Shown here: piece after piece, positions 31,358 to 42,152 of the stretch | Position numbering within the stretch: position 1 is the stretch's first letter | Layout: each line of letters begins with the position of its first letter | Source of the DNA: Rhizobium sp. RU33A | GTDB taxonomy: Bacteria > Pseudomonadota > Alphaproteobacteria > Rhizobiales > Rhizobiaceae | Assembly (NCBI RefSeq): GCF_900156055.1 | Contig: NZ_FTMQ01000004.1 | Location: 248,001 to 312,000, forward strand | DNA length: 64,000 nucleotides | Direction: 5' to 3' | Position numbers and translations under genes: made by a program | The notes under the pieces: generated by a model | What the model saw: only the letters and a program-made list of their open reading frames with translations | What the model was told of the DNA's origin: nothing | The model's database searches: none

Positions 31358-31627
31358 ATGGCACACAAAAAAGCTGGCGGTTCCTCGCGCAACGGTCGCG
31401 ATTCCAATTCCAAGCGCCTCGGCGTGAAGAAGTTCGGCGGCGAAGCCGTCATTCCGGGCAACATCATCGTGCGTCAGCGCGGTACGCAGTGGCATCCTGA
31501 CGCCAATGTCGGCATGGGCAAGGATCACACCGTATTTGCGCTCATCGAAGGCAATGTCGCGTACCGTACCAAGGCCAATGGCAAGGTATACGTGTCCGTA
31601 ATGCCGAAAGCCGAAGCAGCAGAATAA
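31358..31627 (+). CDS. rpmA: 50S ribosomal protein L27
   Basis: The 89-residue protein starts '[29 protein letters not shown]', the L27 N-terminus that reaches the peptidyl-transferase centre. '[14 protein letters not shown]' is also diagnostic. There is no Firmicutes-type N-terminal cleavage extension. AAAGGAG precedes it. A strong terminator follows the gene. Confidence 0.98.
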   Translation: MAHKKAGGSSRNGRDSNSKRLGVKKFGGEAVIPGNIIVRQRGTQWHPDANVGMGKDHTVFALIEGNVAYRTKANGKVYVSVMPKAEAAE

Positions 31628-31696
31628 AGCCGGTAGCGTTTAAAAAACAGCCGGTGTCTCATCGACCCGGCTGAGCTCGCAAGGTTCAGTTTTGAG

Positions 31697-31734
31697 AAAA
31701 AGGGGGAGATGGGACACCATCTCCCCCTTTTTCT
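31697..31734. terminator. Strong terminator after rpmA
   Basis: GGGGGAGATGG (31702-31712) pairs perfectly with CCATCTCCCCC (31717-31727) around a 4-nt loop, followed by TTTTTCTT. An A-rich run on the left side makes it symmetric. It separates the ribosomal operon from the acetyltransferase genes. Confidence 0.92.
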
Positions 31735-31757
31735 TGTCCAACGAAGGAGACTGAACC

Positions 31758-32396
31758 ATGCAAAGTCTGATGTTGAGGGATGACCAATCACGGTCACCCG
31801 ACGAACAGCCAAGGCCCGATCGGCCGAGGAGCGATTGCCCTGTCTTATTGTCGCAAAGGCTCGTCCTGCGCGCACCCCACATCGAAGACATCGACGCCCT
31901 TGCCCATCTCGCCAATAACGCCGCCATCGCCACCATGGTGGCGCGCATGCCGCATCCCTACACGGCGAAAGACGCGGCCGACTTCGTGCGACGCACGAAT
32001 ATCGGCGAGATCGGCAAGTGCGTCTATGCCATCACCAAAGCGGACAATGGCGAGTTCCTCGGTTGCTGCGCGATGGAGCCCAACCCTGTCGACGATACGA
32101 CGCTGGAATTGGGCTACTGGCTAGGCGAACCCTACTGGAACAAGGGGTATGCCACCGAAGCGGCCCATGCGCTGATCGACATGGCGTTTCGGACCCGGGA
32201 ATGGGTATCTCGCATCGATGCGCGCTGCCGGGTGACCAACATCGCTTCGCGCCGCGTCATCCAGAAGTCGGGCTTCCAGTTCCAGGGCACCGGCATGGTC
32301 GGTAACCTCGCCATGGGCGGCACCGTCCCCGTCGAATGGTACAGGCTCGACCGCAAGACCTGGCTGTCGCTTAAGAGCTGGGGAGAGATGCGATGA
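31758..32396 (+). CDS. GNAT acetyltransferase, RimJ/RimL type (first of a pair)
   Basis: The 212-residue protein has about 30 variable residues, then a GNAT domain: 'LSQRLVLRAPHIEDIDALAHLANNAAIATMVARMPHPYT', 'LGYWLGEPYWNKGYATEAAHALIDMAF' (acetyl-CoA loop) and 'NIASRRVIQKSGFQFQGTG'. This is the ribosomal-protein/small-molecule N-acetyltransferase type; the substrate is unknown. AAGGAG lies 10 bp before the ATG. Its stop overlaps the start of a second GNAT gene (ATGA), so the two are translationally coupled. Being next to ribosomal genes fits, but does not prove, a ribosomal target. Confidence 0.85.
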   Translation: MQSLMLRDDQSRSPDEQPRPDRPRSDCPVLLSQRLVLRAPHIEDIDALAHLANNAAIATMVARMPHPYTAKDAADFVRRTNIGEIGKCVYAITKADNGEFLGCCAMEPNPVDDTTLELGYWLGEPYWNKGYATEAAHALIDMAFRTREWVSRIDARCRVTNIASRRVIQKSGFQFQGTGMVGNLAMGGTVPVEWYRLDRKTWLSLKSWGEMR

Positions 32397-32968
32397 GCGC
32401 GATGCTGGCAGAAAGGCCGGCGATCAAGTCGGCAGTACCAGGCCCCTGCCCGGTCATCGAAACGGAGCGCCTCGTCCTGCGTCCCCACCGGATGCAGGAC
32501 GCGGATGCGATCGCTGCCTCGCTCAGCGATTTCAGCGTCGTCCGCATGTTGACGCGCGTGCCGGCTCCCTATGATCGGGAGGACGGTCGCGACTGGCTGA
32601 ACATGGTGACATCAGGGTTGAAACCCGACTGGCATCTCGCCCTCACGCTCGACGGCGTACATGTCGGCGTGGCCTCCCTGGAGCTCCGGCACGGCCTCTG
32701 GCACATCGGCTACTGGCTGAATCGCTTCTACTGGGGCCGTGGCCTTATGACGGAAGCAGTGGACGGAGCATTTGAGCGCTTCTTCCAGCGTATGCCGCAG
32801 GCCGAGATCCTCGGTGGCGCCTTCGCCGATAACCCGGCCTCTCTGCGTCTGCTGGAGGCACGCGGCTTTCGGACCATTGGCGTCCGGGATGTCTACTCGA
32901 AGGCACGCAACGCCATGGCACCGCTTGTGGAGTCACGGCTCTCGCAAGCAGACTTTGCAGCGCGCTGA
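32393..32968 (+). CDS. GNAT acetyltransferase, RimJ/RimL type (second of a pair)
   Basis: The 191-residue protein is a paralogue of the previous gene product: 'IETERLVLRPHRMQDADAIAASLSDFSVVRMLTRVPAPYDREDG', 'IGYWLNRFYWGRGLMTEAVDGAFERFF' and 'NPASLRLLEARGFRTIG'. It starts inside the ATGA overlap. The pair likely arose by tandem duplication followed by divergence. A terminator hairpin follows before the convergent nuclease gene. Confidence 0.85.
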   Translation: MSAMLAERPAIKSAVPGPCPVIETERLVLRPHRMQDADAIAASLSDFSVVRMLTRVPAPYDREDGRDWLNMVTSGLKPDWHLALTLDGVHVGVASLELRHGLWHIGYWLNRFYWGRGLMTEAVDGAFERFFQRMPQAEILGGAFADNPASLRLLEARGFRTIGVRDVYSKARNAMAPLVESRLSQADFAAR

Positions 32969-32989
32969 CGCAAAGCATAGCCGACAATG

Positions 32990-33012
32990 CTCCGGGCGTT
33001 CACCGCCCGGAG
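32990..33012. terminator. Hairpin between convergent genes
   Basis: CTCCGGGCG (32990-32998) pairs perfectly with CGCCCGGAG (33004-33012) around a 5-nt loop. It sits just before the convergent stop codon at 33014. There is no clear U-tract on either side. Confidence 0.6.
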
Positions 33013-33013
33013 T

Positions 33014-33877
33014 TCATGTCCCCGCGAGCTCTACCCAGACCGGAAAATGGTCTGAGCCGCGAGCAGAATTGTCCACCCGGCAGGCCTTCAGGCGATGAAC
33101 GAGGCCTCCACTGACGAAGCAGTAGTCCAGATGCATGCGACGCCACCCATCCTCGCTGATCCAGCTGTAACCGTCCGCCGGGCGGGCCTTCAGATGGGCT
33201 TCGGCATCCGTCGCATAGCCGGCCCGCGGCGCGCGTCCGTAATACGCATCGTTCCGACCGACCATGGCCACGTATTCGGGGCTTTCGGGCTGCATGTTGA
33301 AATCGCCCATGATCAAAAATTCCGCCGGCAGCGGCGGATCCGAAACCGCAAATTCGACGGCACCGGTCAAGGCGCCGCCTTCGTTGATGAAATGGCAGGC
33401 ACGCTCCTTGAGAAAGGCGATCTGTGCCAGCCGCTCGTCAGGCGACACATGGTCAAGGTGAACGGAATAGACGCGCAAGGCCCCGCCCGGCGCATCAATG
33501 ACTGTCTCCAGCGCGCCGCGCTGAAGGTTGAGCTTGTCGAAGGTGCGGTTGCGCGGCAGAAGCAGGTTGCGGCTGGCCCGGATCGGATAACGCGACAGCA
33601 CCATGTTGCCGAACTGGAAGCGCCGTTCGTGAAGCCGCCCCTCGATCGTGGTATGATCCACCAGCACGTCGCAGGCCGGGCCGAAGGCCGCAAAGTAGTC
33701 CGGAAACAATGCGGAAAAGGTCTCGACCAGATCGGCGTATCCGTTACGACTGTAGCCTCGGGTCACTTCCTGCAGAGCGATCACATCCGCACCTCGTATG
33801 CTCTCGGCGATACGCACAGGATCAAAACGCCCGTCCTGGCCAAAGCCATACTGGATGTTGTAGCTGACGAACTTCAC
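33014..33877 (-). CDS. Endonuclease/exonuclease/phosphatase family protein
   Basis: A GTG at 33877 is chosen (287 residues) because it gives the family opening 'KFVSYNIQYGFG'; the frame extends to a TTG at 33901 that overlaps the GGAGG site. Catalytic motifs of the EEP superfamily are intact: Asn in 'SYNIQYG', Glu in 'IALQEVTRG', 'YSVHLDHVSP', 'IMGDFNMQPES' and the terminal 'GSDHFPVWVEL'. It could be a metal-dependent nuclease or phosphodiesterase. No signal peptide is seen. It is divergent from obgE. Confidence 0.85.
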   Translation of the reverse strand: MKFVSYNIQYGFGQDGRFDPVRIAESIRGADVIALQEVTRGYSRNGYADLVETFSALFPDYFAAFGPACDVLVDHTTIEGRLHERRFQFGNMVLSRYPIRASRNLLLPRNRTFDKLNLQRGALETVIDAPGGALRVYSVHLDHVSPDERLAQIAFLKERACHFINEGGALTGAVEFAVSDPPLPAEFLIMGDFNMQPESPEYVAMVGRNDAYYGRAPRAGYATDAEAHLKARPADGYSWISEDGWRRMHLDYCFVSGGLVHRLKACRVDNSARGSDHFPVWVELAGT

Positions 33878-33889
33878 GATACTCTTTGA

Positions 33890-35055
<1,166 letters not shown>

Positions 35056-35056
<1 letters not shown>

Positions 35057-36231
35057 TGTCCACCCGGCTCCGCTCGCTCTCCCGCGTCAAGCGGGTCGTC
35101 ATCAAGATCGGATCCGCCCTTCTGGTCGATCGCGGTTCCGGGATCCGCAAGCAATGGCTCGATGCGATCTGTGACGATATCGCAGCCCTGAAAGCCCGTG
35201 GGACCGACGTTCTCGTCGTCTCCTCGGGCGCTATTGCGCTCGGCCGCACCGTGCTCGACATGCCCTCCGGCGCCCTCAAGCTTGAGGAGAGCCAAGCCTG
35301 TGCTGCGGTTGGCCAGATCGCGCTTGCCCGTCATTGGTCGGAGAGCCTGTCTCGCCACCAGATCGTCGCCGGACAGATCCTGCTGACGCTCGGCGACACC
35401 GAGGAACGCCGGCGCTATCTGAACGCCCGCGCCACCCTCAGCCAGCTCTTGAAGATCGGCGCCATCCCGATCATCAACGAGAACGACACCGTCGCCACGA
35501 CCGAAATCCGCTACGGCGATAACGACCGCCTGGCAGCCCGAGTAGCGACCATGGCCGGTGCCGACCTGCTTGTGCTGCTCTCCGATATCGACGGCCTCTA
35601 TACGGCCCCGCCGCACCTCGATCCTGAGGCACAGTTCCTCGACACGATCGAGGAAATCACGCCCGCAATCGAAGCCATGGCCGGAGGGGCTGCCTCCGAA
35701 CTCTCCCGTGGAGGCATGCGCACCAAGATCGATGCCGGCAAGATCGCGACCAGCGCCGGTTGCGCCATGATCATCGCTTCCGGCAAGACGATGAACCCGC
35801 TGTCATCGATCGAGAACGGAGCCCGCCATTCCTGGTTTGCGGCCTCCAAGTCGCCCGTGACGGCACGCAAGACCTGGATCGCAGGTCAGCTCCAGCCGGC
35901 GGGAACGATTCAGGTCGACAACGGCGCCGAAGGCGCGCTGCGCTCGGGCAAGAGTCTATTGCCGGCCGGTGTCCACTCCGTCTCCGGCGCCTTCCATCGC
36001 GGTGATACGGTTTCAATCGTCACGATCGAAGGTCGCGAGATCGCTCGCGGTCTGGCGGGTTACGACGCCGATGAAGCGCGCCGCATCTGCGGCCGCAAAT
36101 CTAACGAGATCGAGAATATCCTCGGTTATGCCGGTCGCGCTGCGATGATCCATCGCGACGACCTCGTCATGACCGAACTCGGCCAGCGCGAAGCCGCAGC
36201 CGGTGACCGGAAGGATGCCGCCCATGCATGA
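35056..36231 (+). CDS. proB: Glutamate 5-kinase
   Basis: ATG 35056 shares its A with the obgE stop and is preferred over an in-frame TTG one codon earlier. The 391 residues hold the amino-acid-kinase fold ('[18 protein letters not shown]', '[11 protein letters not shown]', '[26 protein letters not shown]', '[27 protein letters not shown]') and a C-terminal PUA domain ('[23 protein letters not shown]'). It carries out the first step of proline synthesis. It overlaps proA by 8 bp. Confidence 0.97.
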
Positions 36232-37507
36232 TACCGTGTCGAACCAGAACTCCGTCGAAGGCCTGATGCTCGACATCGGCCGCCGCGCCCGCGCGGCAGC
36301 AAGACCGCTGGCTGTCGCATCGACCGAAGCGAAGAACCAGGCACTTCTCGCCATGGCCGACGCCTTGATGACGGCCGAGGCTGACATTCTCGCGGCCAAT
36401 GCGATCGATCTCAAGGATGCGGCAGAGTCAGGCCTTGCCGCATCCTTCATCGACCGGCTCACCTTGAATTCTGATCGTATCGCCGCGATCGCCCGGTCGA
36501 TGCGCGAGATTGCCGAACTGGCCGACCCCGTCGGCACTGTCATCACCGAATGGGACCGTCCCAACGGCCTGCATATCGAGCGCGTTCGCACGCCGCTTGG
36601 CGTCATCGGCGTGATCTACGAAAGCCGCCCCAACGTCACAGCCGATGCCGGAGCCCTTTGCCTGAAGGCCGGCAATGCCGTGATCCTGCGCGGCGGCTCG
36701 GATTCGGCCAATTCGTCGCGCGCTATCCATGCCTGCCTGGTGAAGGGCCTTCTCTCCGCCGGCCTGCCCGCTGACGCCATCCAGCTTGTGCCGACCACCG
36801 ATCGTGCCGCCGTCGGCGCGCTGTTATCCGGCCTCGAAGGATCGATCGACGTAATCGTGCCGCGCGGGGGAAAAAGCCTCGTTGCGCGCGTGCAGCAAGA
36901 GGCCCGCGTGCCGGTCTTCGCCCACCTCGAAGGTCTGTGCCATGTCTATGTCGACGGCTCCGCCGATCTGGAGATGGCGAAGAAGATCGTCGTCAACGCC
37001 AAGATGCGCCGCACCGGTATCTGCGGTTCGGCTGAAACCCTGCTGATCGACAGTGCCGCAATCGGTACCCATCTGCAGCCCCTGATCGAGGCGCTGACCG
37101 AAGCGGGCTGCGAAGTCCGCGCCTCCGCGACAGTGCTCCGGGTCATGCCAGGCTTCAAGCCGGCAACAGAAGAGGACTGGCGCACGGAATATCTCGACGC
37201 GATCATTTCCGTCGCCGTGGTCGACGGCATCAGTGGCGCCATCGATCATATCGCTCGCTATTCTTCGAACCACACCGAAGCCGTGATCGCCGAAGACCCA
37301 GCCGTCGTCGAACGCTTCTTCAACGAGATCGATTCCGCCATCCTGCTACACAACGCATCGACCCAGTTTGCCGATGGCGGCGAATTCGGCATGGGCGCCG
37401 AGATCGGCATCGCGACCGGAAAAATGCATGCGCGCGGGCCCGTGGGCGTCGAGCAGCTGACATCCTTCAAGTACCGCGTCCGCGGCACCGGCCAGGTTCG
37501 TCCCTGA
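36224..37507 (+). CDS. proA: Glutamate-5-semialdehyde dehydrogenase (gamma-glutamyl phosphate reductase)
   Basis: Three in-frame starts exist (GTG 36203, ATG 36215, ATG 36224). The last is chosen because GGAAGG lies 9 nt upstream and the length (427) is normal. '[35 protein letters not shown]', the active-site Cys in '[14 protein letters not shown]' and '[31 protein letters not shown]' are diagnostic. It reduces glutamyl phosphate made by ProB. nadD starts 1 bp after its stop. Confidence 0.97.
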   Translation: MHDTVSNQNSVEGLMLDIGRRARAAARPLAVASTEAKNQALLAMADALMTAEADILAANAIDLKDAAESGLAASFIDRLTLNSDRIAAIARSMREIAELADPVGTVITEWDRPNGLHIERVRTPLGVIGVIYESRPNVTADAGALCLKAGNAVILRGGSDSANSSRAIHACLVKGLLSAGLPADAIQLVPTTDRAAVGALLSGLEGSIDVIVPRGGKSLVARVQQEARVPVFAHLEGLCHVYVDGSADLEMAKKIVVNAKMRRTGICGSAETLLIDSAAIGTHLQPLIEALTEAGCEVRASATVLRVMPGFKPATEEDWRTEYLDAIISVAVVDGISGAIDHIARYSSNHTEAVIAEDPAVVERFFNEIDSAILLHNASTQFADGGEFGMGAEIGIATGKMHARGPVGVEQLTSFKYRVRGTGQVRP

Positions 37508-37508
37508 C

Positions 37509-38141
37509 GTGGCGGAAACGGCGCTCGCCCATCGCCATATCGTGATGCCGCATGTCGAGCGCGGCATGGTGATCGGCCTCTTCGGCGGCTCCTTCAACCC
37601 GCCGCATCCGGGACACCTGCTGGTGGCCGAGATTGCCTTGCGGCGTCTGGGTCTTGACCAGCTCTGGTGGCTCGTGACACCGGGCAACCCGTTGAAGAGC
37701 CGAACGGAGCTGATGCCTCTCGCAGAGCGCCTGAAGGCCTGCGAGCATTTGGCCACGGATCCGCGCATCAAAGTTACCGCCTTCGAGAAAACGCTCGGAA
37801 CGAGTTACACCGCACGCACGCTCGAGTTCATCCGTACTCGCAATCCACATGCCCATTTCGTCTGGATCATGGGGGCCGACAATCTCGCCGGTTTCCATCG
37901 CTGGCAGCGCTGGCAGAAGATCGCCACCACCTTCCCGATCGCCGTGATCGACCGACCCGGCTCGACGCTCGCCTATCTCTCCTCGAAGATGGCCCGCACC
38001 TTCGACTATGCACGTGTCGATGAGGAGGATGCTGGCGTGCTGTGGCAGAAGCGGGCGCCGGCCTGGACCTTCATTCATGGGCCACGCTCGACGCTGAGCT
38101 CGTCGGCGATCCGAGCGGCAGCCGGCACCGTGCGACAATGA
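37509..38141 (+). CDS. nadD: Nicotinate-nucleotide adenylyltransferase
   Basis: The core begins 'VIGLFGGSFNPPHPGHLLVAEIALRRLGLDQLWWLVTPGNPLK', the HxGH nucleotidyltransferase signature, and ends with 'GPRSTLSSSAIRAA', the ISSTxIR-type motif. From the GTG at 37509 the protein has 210 residues. An ATG at 37545 would give 198 and is nearly as likely, since the first 12 residues are unconserved and no good ribosome-binding site favours either. It makes deamido-NAD. The gene follows proA immediately and precedes rsfS, the usual order. Confidence 0.93.
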   Translation: MAETALAHRHIVMPHVERGMVIGLFGGSFNPPHPGHLLVAEIALRRLGLDQLWWLVTPGNPLKSRTELMPLAERLKACEHLATDPRIKVTAFEKTLGTSYTARTLEFIRTRNPHAHFVWIMGADNLAGFHRWQRWQKIATTFPIAVIDRPGSTLAYLSSKMARTFDYARVDEEDAGVLWQKRAPAWTFIHGPRSTLSSSAIRAAAGTVRQ

Positions 38142-38275
38142 CGACAACGGCGCGAAGCACGCGCATCTGCGACCATGCCTTGAAAGTTTAATGGATCGAT
38201 GCCACCTTTTGTCTGCGATCTCAGTTATGAGAATCGCAGACGTGCTGTTCTGTTTTGCCAAGGAAAGGACGAACT

Positions 38276-38686
38276 CTGACAACAGTACACACCAAGGGAC
38301 GCGCCTCCCGCGCCATCCCGAAGAGCATGGAACGTGGCGCCGATGCTGCAGCCCGTGCGCTTGAGCTGGTCCTCGCAAGCCTCGAGGACTCGAAAGCAGA
38401 AGACATCGTCTCTATCGACATTGCCGGAAAATCGGCGCTGGGCGACTACATGGTGGTCGTATCCGGACGCTCGAACCGTCATGTCTCGGCGATCAGCGAA
38501 CACCTCATTTCCGATTTGAAGGACGAAGGCCTGGGTTCAGCCCGCGTCGAAGGCCTTGAGAATGGGGATTGGGTCCTGATCGACACGGGAGACATCATCG
38601 TTCATGTGTTCCGACCCGAAATTCGTGAGGTCTACAACCTGGAAAGGATGTGGGCCACGCCGGATATCGAGGATCGCCTGCACTGA
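38276..38686 (+). CDS. rsfS: Ribosomal silencing factor RsfS
   Basis: The RsfS core is clear: 'LELVLASLEDSKAEDIVSIDIAGKSALGDYMVVVSGRSNRHVSAISEHLISDLKDEG' and 'ENGDWVLIDTGDIIVHVFRPEIREVYNLERMW'. It binds L14 and blocks subunit joining in starvation. The start is unusual. The best ribosome-binding site, AAGGAAAGGA (38260-38269), is followed after 6 nt by CTG, which gives 136 residues beginning '(M)TTVHTKGRAS'. A TTG at 38255 lies before that site, and the first ATG (near 38327) would cut off conserved-looking sequence. Confidence 0.92.
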   Translation: MTTVHTKGRASRAIPKSMERGADAAARALELVLASLEDSKAEDIVSIDIAGKSALGDYMVVVSGRSNRHVSAISEHLISDLKDEGLGSARVEGLENGDWVLIDTGDIIVHVFRPEIREVYNLERMWATPDIEDRLH

Positions 38687-38790
38687 AAACGGCCGGCCGT
38701 CTTCAAGGACGGTCACGAAGCCGGATTGACACGGCAGTGCTCTTGCTGCCGATAGAGATGGTTTCGTGACCTGAAACTGGGACTGCCCGC

Positions 38791-39273
38791 ATGAAAATTG
38801 GCATCTATGCCGTGGGCCGGCTGAAGGCCGGTCCGGAGAAGGAACTCGCGTCCCGCTATCTGGACCGCTTCGCCAAGGCCGGACCGCAATGCGGCCTGGA
38901 ATTCACGCGCTCCGTGGAGCTGAACGAAAGCCGCGCCGGCAATGCCGACACGAGAAAGCGCGAGGAAGCCCAGGAGCTTTCCCGCCAGATCCCCGACGGC
39001 GCGCTGATTGTCGTCCTCGACGAGCGCGGCAAGGCCTTCGACAGTGCCGAATTTGCGAAATTCGTCGGTGATGCGGCCGACAACGGCCAGCGCGACATGG
39101 CCTTCGTCATCGGCGGCGCCGATGGCATCGACCCGGACCTCCGTGATCGCGCCCGCCTCGTCCTCAATCTTGGCAAACTGACCTGGCCACATCAGCTGGT
39201 CCGCATCCTGATTGCCGAGCAGCTTTACCGGGCCGTGACCATCCTGACGGGACATCCCTATCACCGTGTTTGA
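38791..39273 (+). CDS. rlmH: 23S rRNA (pseudouridine1915-N3)-methyltransferase
   Basis: The 160-residue SPOUT methyltransferase starts 'MKIGIYAVGRLKAGPEKELASRYLDRFAKAG'. It has the SAM-knot motifs 'LIVVLDERGKAFDSAEFAKFV', 'MAFVIGGADGIDPDLRDRARLVLNLGKLTWPHQLVRILIAEQLYRA' and the C-terminal 'GHPYHR'. It modifies helix 69 of 23S rRNA. It follows rsfS by about 100 bp, as in most bacteria. Confidence 0.96.
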   Translation: MKIGIYAVGRLKAGPEKELASRYLDRFAKAGPQCGLEFTRSVELNESRAGNADTRKREEAQELSRQIPDGALIVVLDERGKAFDSAEFAKFVGDAADNGQRDMAFVIGGADGIDPDLRDRARLVLNLGKLTWPHQLVRILIAEQLYRAVTILTGHPYHRV

Positions 39274-39344
39274 GGCGCTGATCACGATCGGCGCGGCATA
39301 CCTTTGCCTTGTTCGCAAATCAGCGTATTTTCCCGCCGAACCGG

Positions 39345-40832
39345 ATGAAGCCTTTGCCCACTGCAGCCAATGACAATGCACGTCTGATCGACGGCAGCCG
39401 CCGCAAGGTTGGCTTGGCGGCGGCCTTTGTTCTGGCGGCACTCCTGGCGTCGGCATCCCCCCTTTCGACCCATGCGCAACAGAACACGCCTGCGGATACT
39501 GGTACCACCACTGGCGCGCTGCCGCCGGCGCAGGCGACCACGGGCGACCGTGTCGTATCAGGTCCAGCGACTGATCCAGCCCTCGAACTGCGTTCCAAAC
39601 GCGATCAGGTGAGCTCGGAATTGCAGGAAATCGCCGCCAGCATGAAGCTGTCGGAAGAAAAGGCGACCGAACTCGAGAACAGCATCGCGGAGCTGGAAAA
39701 GACCTCGGAGAGCCTGAAGACGGCGCTGATCGAATCGGCCCAACGCCGCAAGGACATCGAAAATCAGATCAGCGAGGGCGAGAAGCGGCTCGCCGATATT
39801 GGCCTGCGTGAAGATGAGATCCGAGGCTCCTTCCGGGAGCGTCGGGCGACGCTGGCGGAAGTCCTGGCTGCTCTCCAGCGGATGGGTCGCAATCCGCCGC
39901 CAGCCCTGCTGGTCAGTCCCGAGGACGCACTCGGCTCCGTTCGCACAGCGATCCTTCTGGGTGCGGTCGTCCCCGGCATTCGCCATGAAACGGACAAGCT
40001 GGCCGCCGATCTCGAAGAGTTGATCGCGCTCAGGAATGCGGGGAAGCAGGAGATGGACAGCCTTGTCGCGGCCATCGCCAACCGTCAGGAAGAAGAGCGG
40101 CGGATGGATCTTCTCGTCGTCGAAAACGATCGGCTCGCCCGCACGAATTCGCTGCAGCTGCAGGCAGAACGCAAGCAATCGGAGGCACTTGCCGAGCGTG
40201 CCTCAACGATGGAGGCCCTGATCCAGTCGCTCGAAAGCGAGATCACCTCGGTGCGCCAGGCGGCAGAACTTGCCCGCGCCGAAGAGGCACGACGCAGCCA
40301 GATGAGCGACGAGCAGAAGGCCCGCGCGCTGGAGCTCGCGCAGTCTGGATTGCCCGATAAAAACCGCATTGCGCCAGCATATCCGTTCAATGATCTGAAG
40401 CAGAAACTGGAATTGCCGGCTGCCGGCGAAACCCTGCGTCAGTTCGGTGACCCGGACGGGACAGGGCACCAGGCTCAGGGCATGGTCATTGCCTCACAGC
40501 CAGGAGCGCTCGTGACCGCACCGGCGGATGCATGGGTAGTGTTTGCTGGAAATTTCCGAAGCTACGGCCAGATGATCATTCTAAATACGGGCGACGGCTA
40601 TCATATGGTGCTGTCCGGCATGGACCGGATCAGCACGAGCCAAGGCAAGTTCGTCCTCTCTGGGGAGCCTCTGGCGACCATGGGTGAGAAAAGAGTGGCA
40701 AGCGCGACAGTATTGGCGCTGGAAACCGATCGGCCGACGCTTTACATTGAACTTCGGAAAGACGGTAAACCGGTTGATTCCCGTCCCTGGTGGGCCGGAG
40801 GCGATTCTGGAAAGGCACAGAATGATACGTAG
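39345..40832 (+). CDS. envC: EnvC-like murein hydrolase activator (coiled coil plus degenerate LytM/M23 domain)
   Basis: ATG 39345 gives 495 residues with an N-terminal signal or anchor ('KVGLAAAFVLAALLASASPLSTHAQ') ; the open frame from 39309 begins with TTG. Residues about 90-340 are coiled coil ('SSELQEIAASMKLSEEKATELENSIAELEKTSESLK'...). The C-terminus is M23-like ('GHQAQGMVIASQPGALVTAPADAWVVFAGNFRSYGQMIILNTGDGYHMVLSGMD'), but the HxH and HxxxD zinc ligands are not preserved. That fits a non-catalytic activator of amidases at the septum. It overlaps ctpA by 11 bp. Confidence 0.88.
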   Translation: MKPLPTAANDNARLIDGSRRKVGLAAAFVLAALLASASPLSTHAQQNTPADTGTTTGALPPAQATTGDRVVSGPATDPALELRSKRDQVSSELQEIAASMKLSEEKATELENSIAELEKTSESLKTALIESAQRRKDIENQISEGEKRLADIGLREDEIRGSFRERRATLAEVLAALQRMGRNPPPALLVSPEDALGSVRTAILLGAVVPGIRHETDKLAADLEELIALRNAGKQEMDSLVAAIANRQEEERRMDLLVVENDRLARTNSLQLQAERKQSEALAERASTMEALIQSLESEITSVRQAAELARAEEARRSQMSDEQKARALELAQSGLPDKNRIAPAYPFNDLKQKLELPAAGETLRQFGDPDGTGHQAQGMVIASQPGALVTAPADAWVVFAGNFRSYGQMIILNTGDGYHMVLSGMDRISTSQGKFVLSGEPLATMGEKRVASATVLALETDRPTLYIELRKDGKPVDSRPWWAGGDSGKAQNDT

Positions 40833-42141
40833 GGTCTCTCTTCTCCTCGTCGGCGCATTGATGGGCGCAACCGCGATGAGCGTCATTTATTCGGCGGGTG
40901 TTCCGGCTCAGGCTGCGGGCAATTCCACCTATCGTGAACTGTCGATCTTCGGCGATGTCTTTGAGCGCATTCGCGCCCAATACGTGACACCGCCGGACGA
41001 GAACAAGCTGGTTGAAAGTGCCATCAACGGCATGCTGACCTCGCTGGATCCGCACTCCGTCTACATGAACGCCAAGGATGCGGCGGACATGCAGACCCAG
41101 ACGCGCGGTGAATTTGGCGGCATCGGCATCGAAGTCACGATGGAAGAGGAACTCGTCAAGGTCATCACGCCGATCGACGACACGCCCGGCTCCAAGGCCG
41201 GGATCCTCGCAGGCGACTTCATCTCGGAGATCAACGGCGAATCCGTTCGCGGCCTCAAGCTTGAGGAAGCCGTCGAGAAGATGCGCGGTGCAGTTAATAC
41301 ACCGATCAAGCTTACCATCCTGCGCGAGGGTGCCGACAAGCCGTTGGACATCACCGTGACCCGCGAAATTATTGCGATCCGCGCCGTCAAGTCGCGCGTC
41401 GAGGGCGATGTCGGCTATCTCCGCGTCATCTCGTTTACCGAGAAGACCTATGACGACCTTGAAGCCGCCATCGAGAAGATCAAGAAGGAAGTCCCGGAAG
41501 ACAAGTTGAAGGGCTATGTCCTTGACCTGCGTCTCAACCCGGGTGGCCTGCTCGATCAGGCAATCTACGTCTCCGACGCTTTCCTGGAGCGTGGCGAAGT
41601 GGTTTCGACCCGTTCGCGCGATCCGCAGGATACCCGTCGCTTCAACGCCACCGCAGGCGATCTGGCTGACGGAAAGCCGGTGGTCGTGCTTATCAATGGC
41701 GGTTCGGCATCAGCATCGGAAATCGTGGCCGGCGCGCTGCAGGACCTGAAGCGTGCGACCGTGCTCGGCACCCGCTCCTTCGGCAAGGGTTCCGTGCAGA
41801 CCATCATCCCGATGGGCGACAAGGGCGCACTGCGCCTGACGACGGCACTCTACTACACCCCGTCCGGCAGCTCGATCCAGGGAACCGGCATCGAGCCCGA
41901 CATCAAGGTCGAGCAGCCGCTTCCGGAAGAGCTTCAGGGCAAGGTGCGGACCGAAGGCGAATCCTCTCTTCCTGGCCATATCAAGGGCCAGAACGAGAAC
42001 GAGGAAGGCTCCGGCTCGGTTGCTTACGTGCCGCCGGAAGCCAAGGACGACGTCCAGCTCAACCATGCACTCGACCTGCTGCGTGGCGTGAAGACCGATC
42101 CGGCCTTCCCCGCCGATCCGCAGAAGGCCGCGCTGCAGTAA
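40822..42141 (+). CDS. ctpA: C-terminal processing peptidase CtpA (S41 family)
   Basis: ATG 40822 follows GGAAAGG and starts a signal peptide (MIRRVSLLLVGALMGATAMSVIYSAG...); the open frame from 40684 lies inside envC. The 439 residues contain a PDZ domain ('GIGIEVTMEEELVKVITPIDDTPGSKAGILAGDFISEING') and the Ser/Lys dyad region ('INGGSASASEIVAGALQDLKRATVLGTRSFGKGSVQ'). This periplasmic protease trims or degrades envelope proteins. It is coupled to envC by an 11-bp overlap and ended by a strong terminator. Confidence 0.95.
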   Translation: MIRRVSLLLVGALMGATAMSVIYSAGVPAQAAGNSTYRELSIFGDVFERIRAQYVTPPDENKLVESAINGMLTSLDPHSVYMNAKDAADMQTQTRGEFGGIGIEVTMEEELVKVITPIDDTPGSKAGILAGDFISEINGESVRGLKLEEAVEKMRGAVNTPIKLTILREGADKPLDITVTREIIAIRAVKSRVEGDVGYLRVISFTEKTYDDLEAAIEKIKKEVPEDKLKGYVLDLRLNPGGLLDQAIYVSDAFLERGEVVSTRSRDPQDTRRFNATAGDLADGKPVVVLINGGSASASEIVAGALQDLKRATVLGTRSFGKGSVQTIIPMGDKGALRLTTALYYTPSGSSIQGTGIEPDIKVEQPLPEELQGKVRTEGESSLPGHIKGQNENEEGSGSVAYVPPEAKDDVQLNHALDLLRGVKTDPAFPADPQKAALQ

Positions 42142-42152
42142 GTATCTGATCC

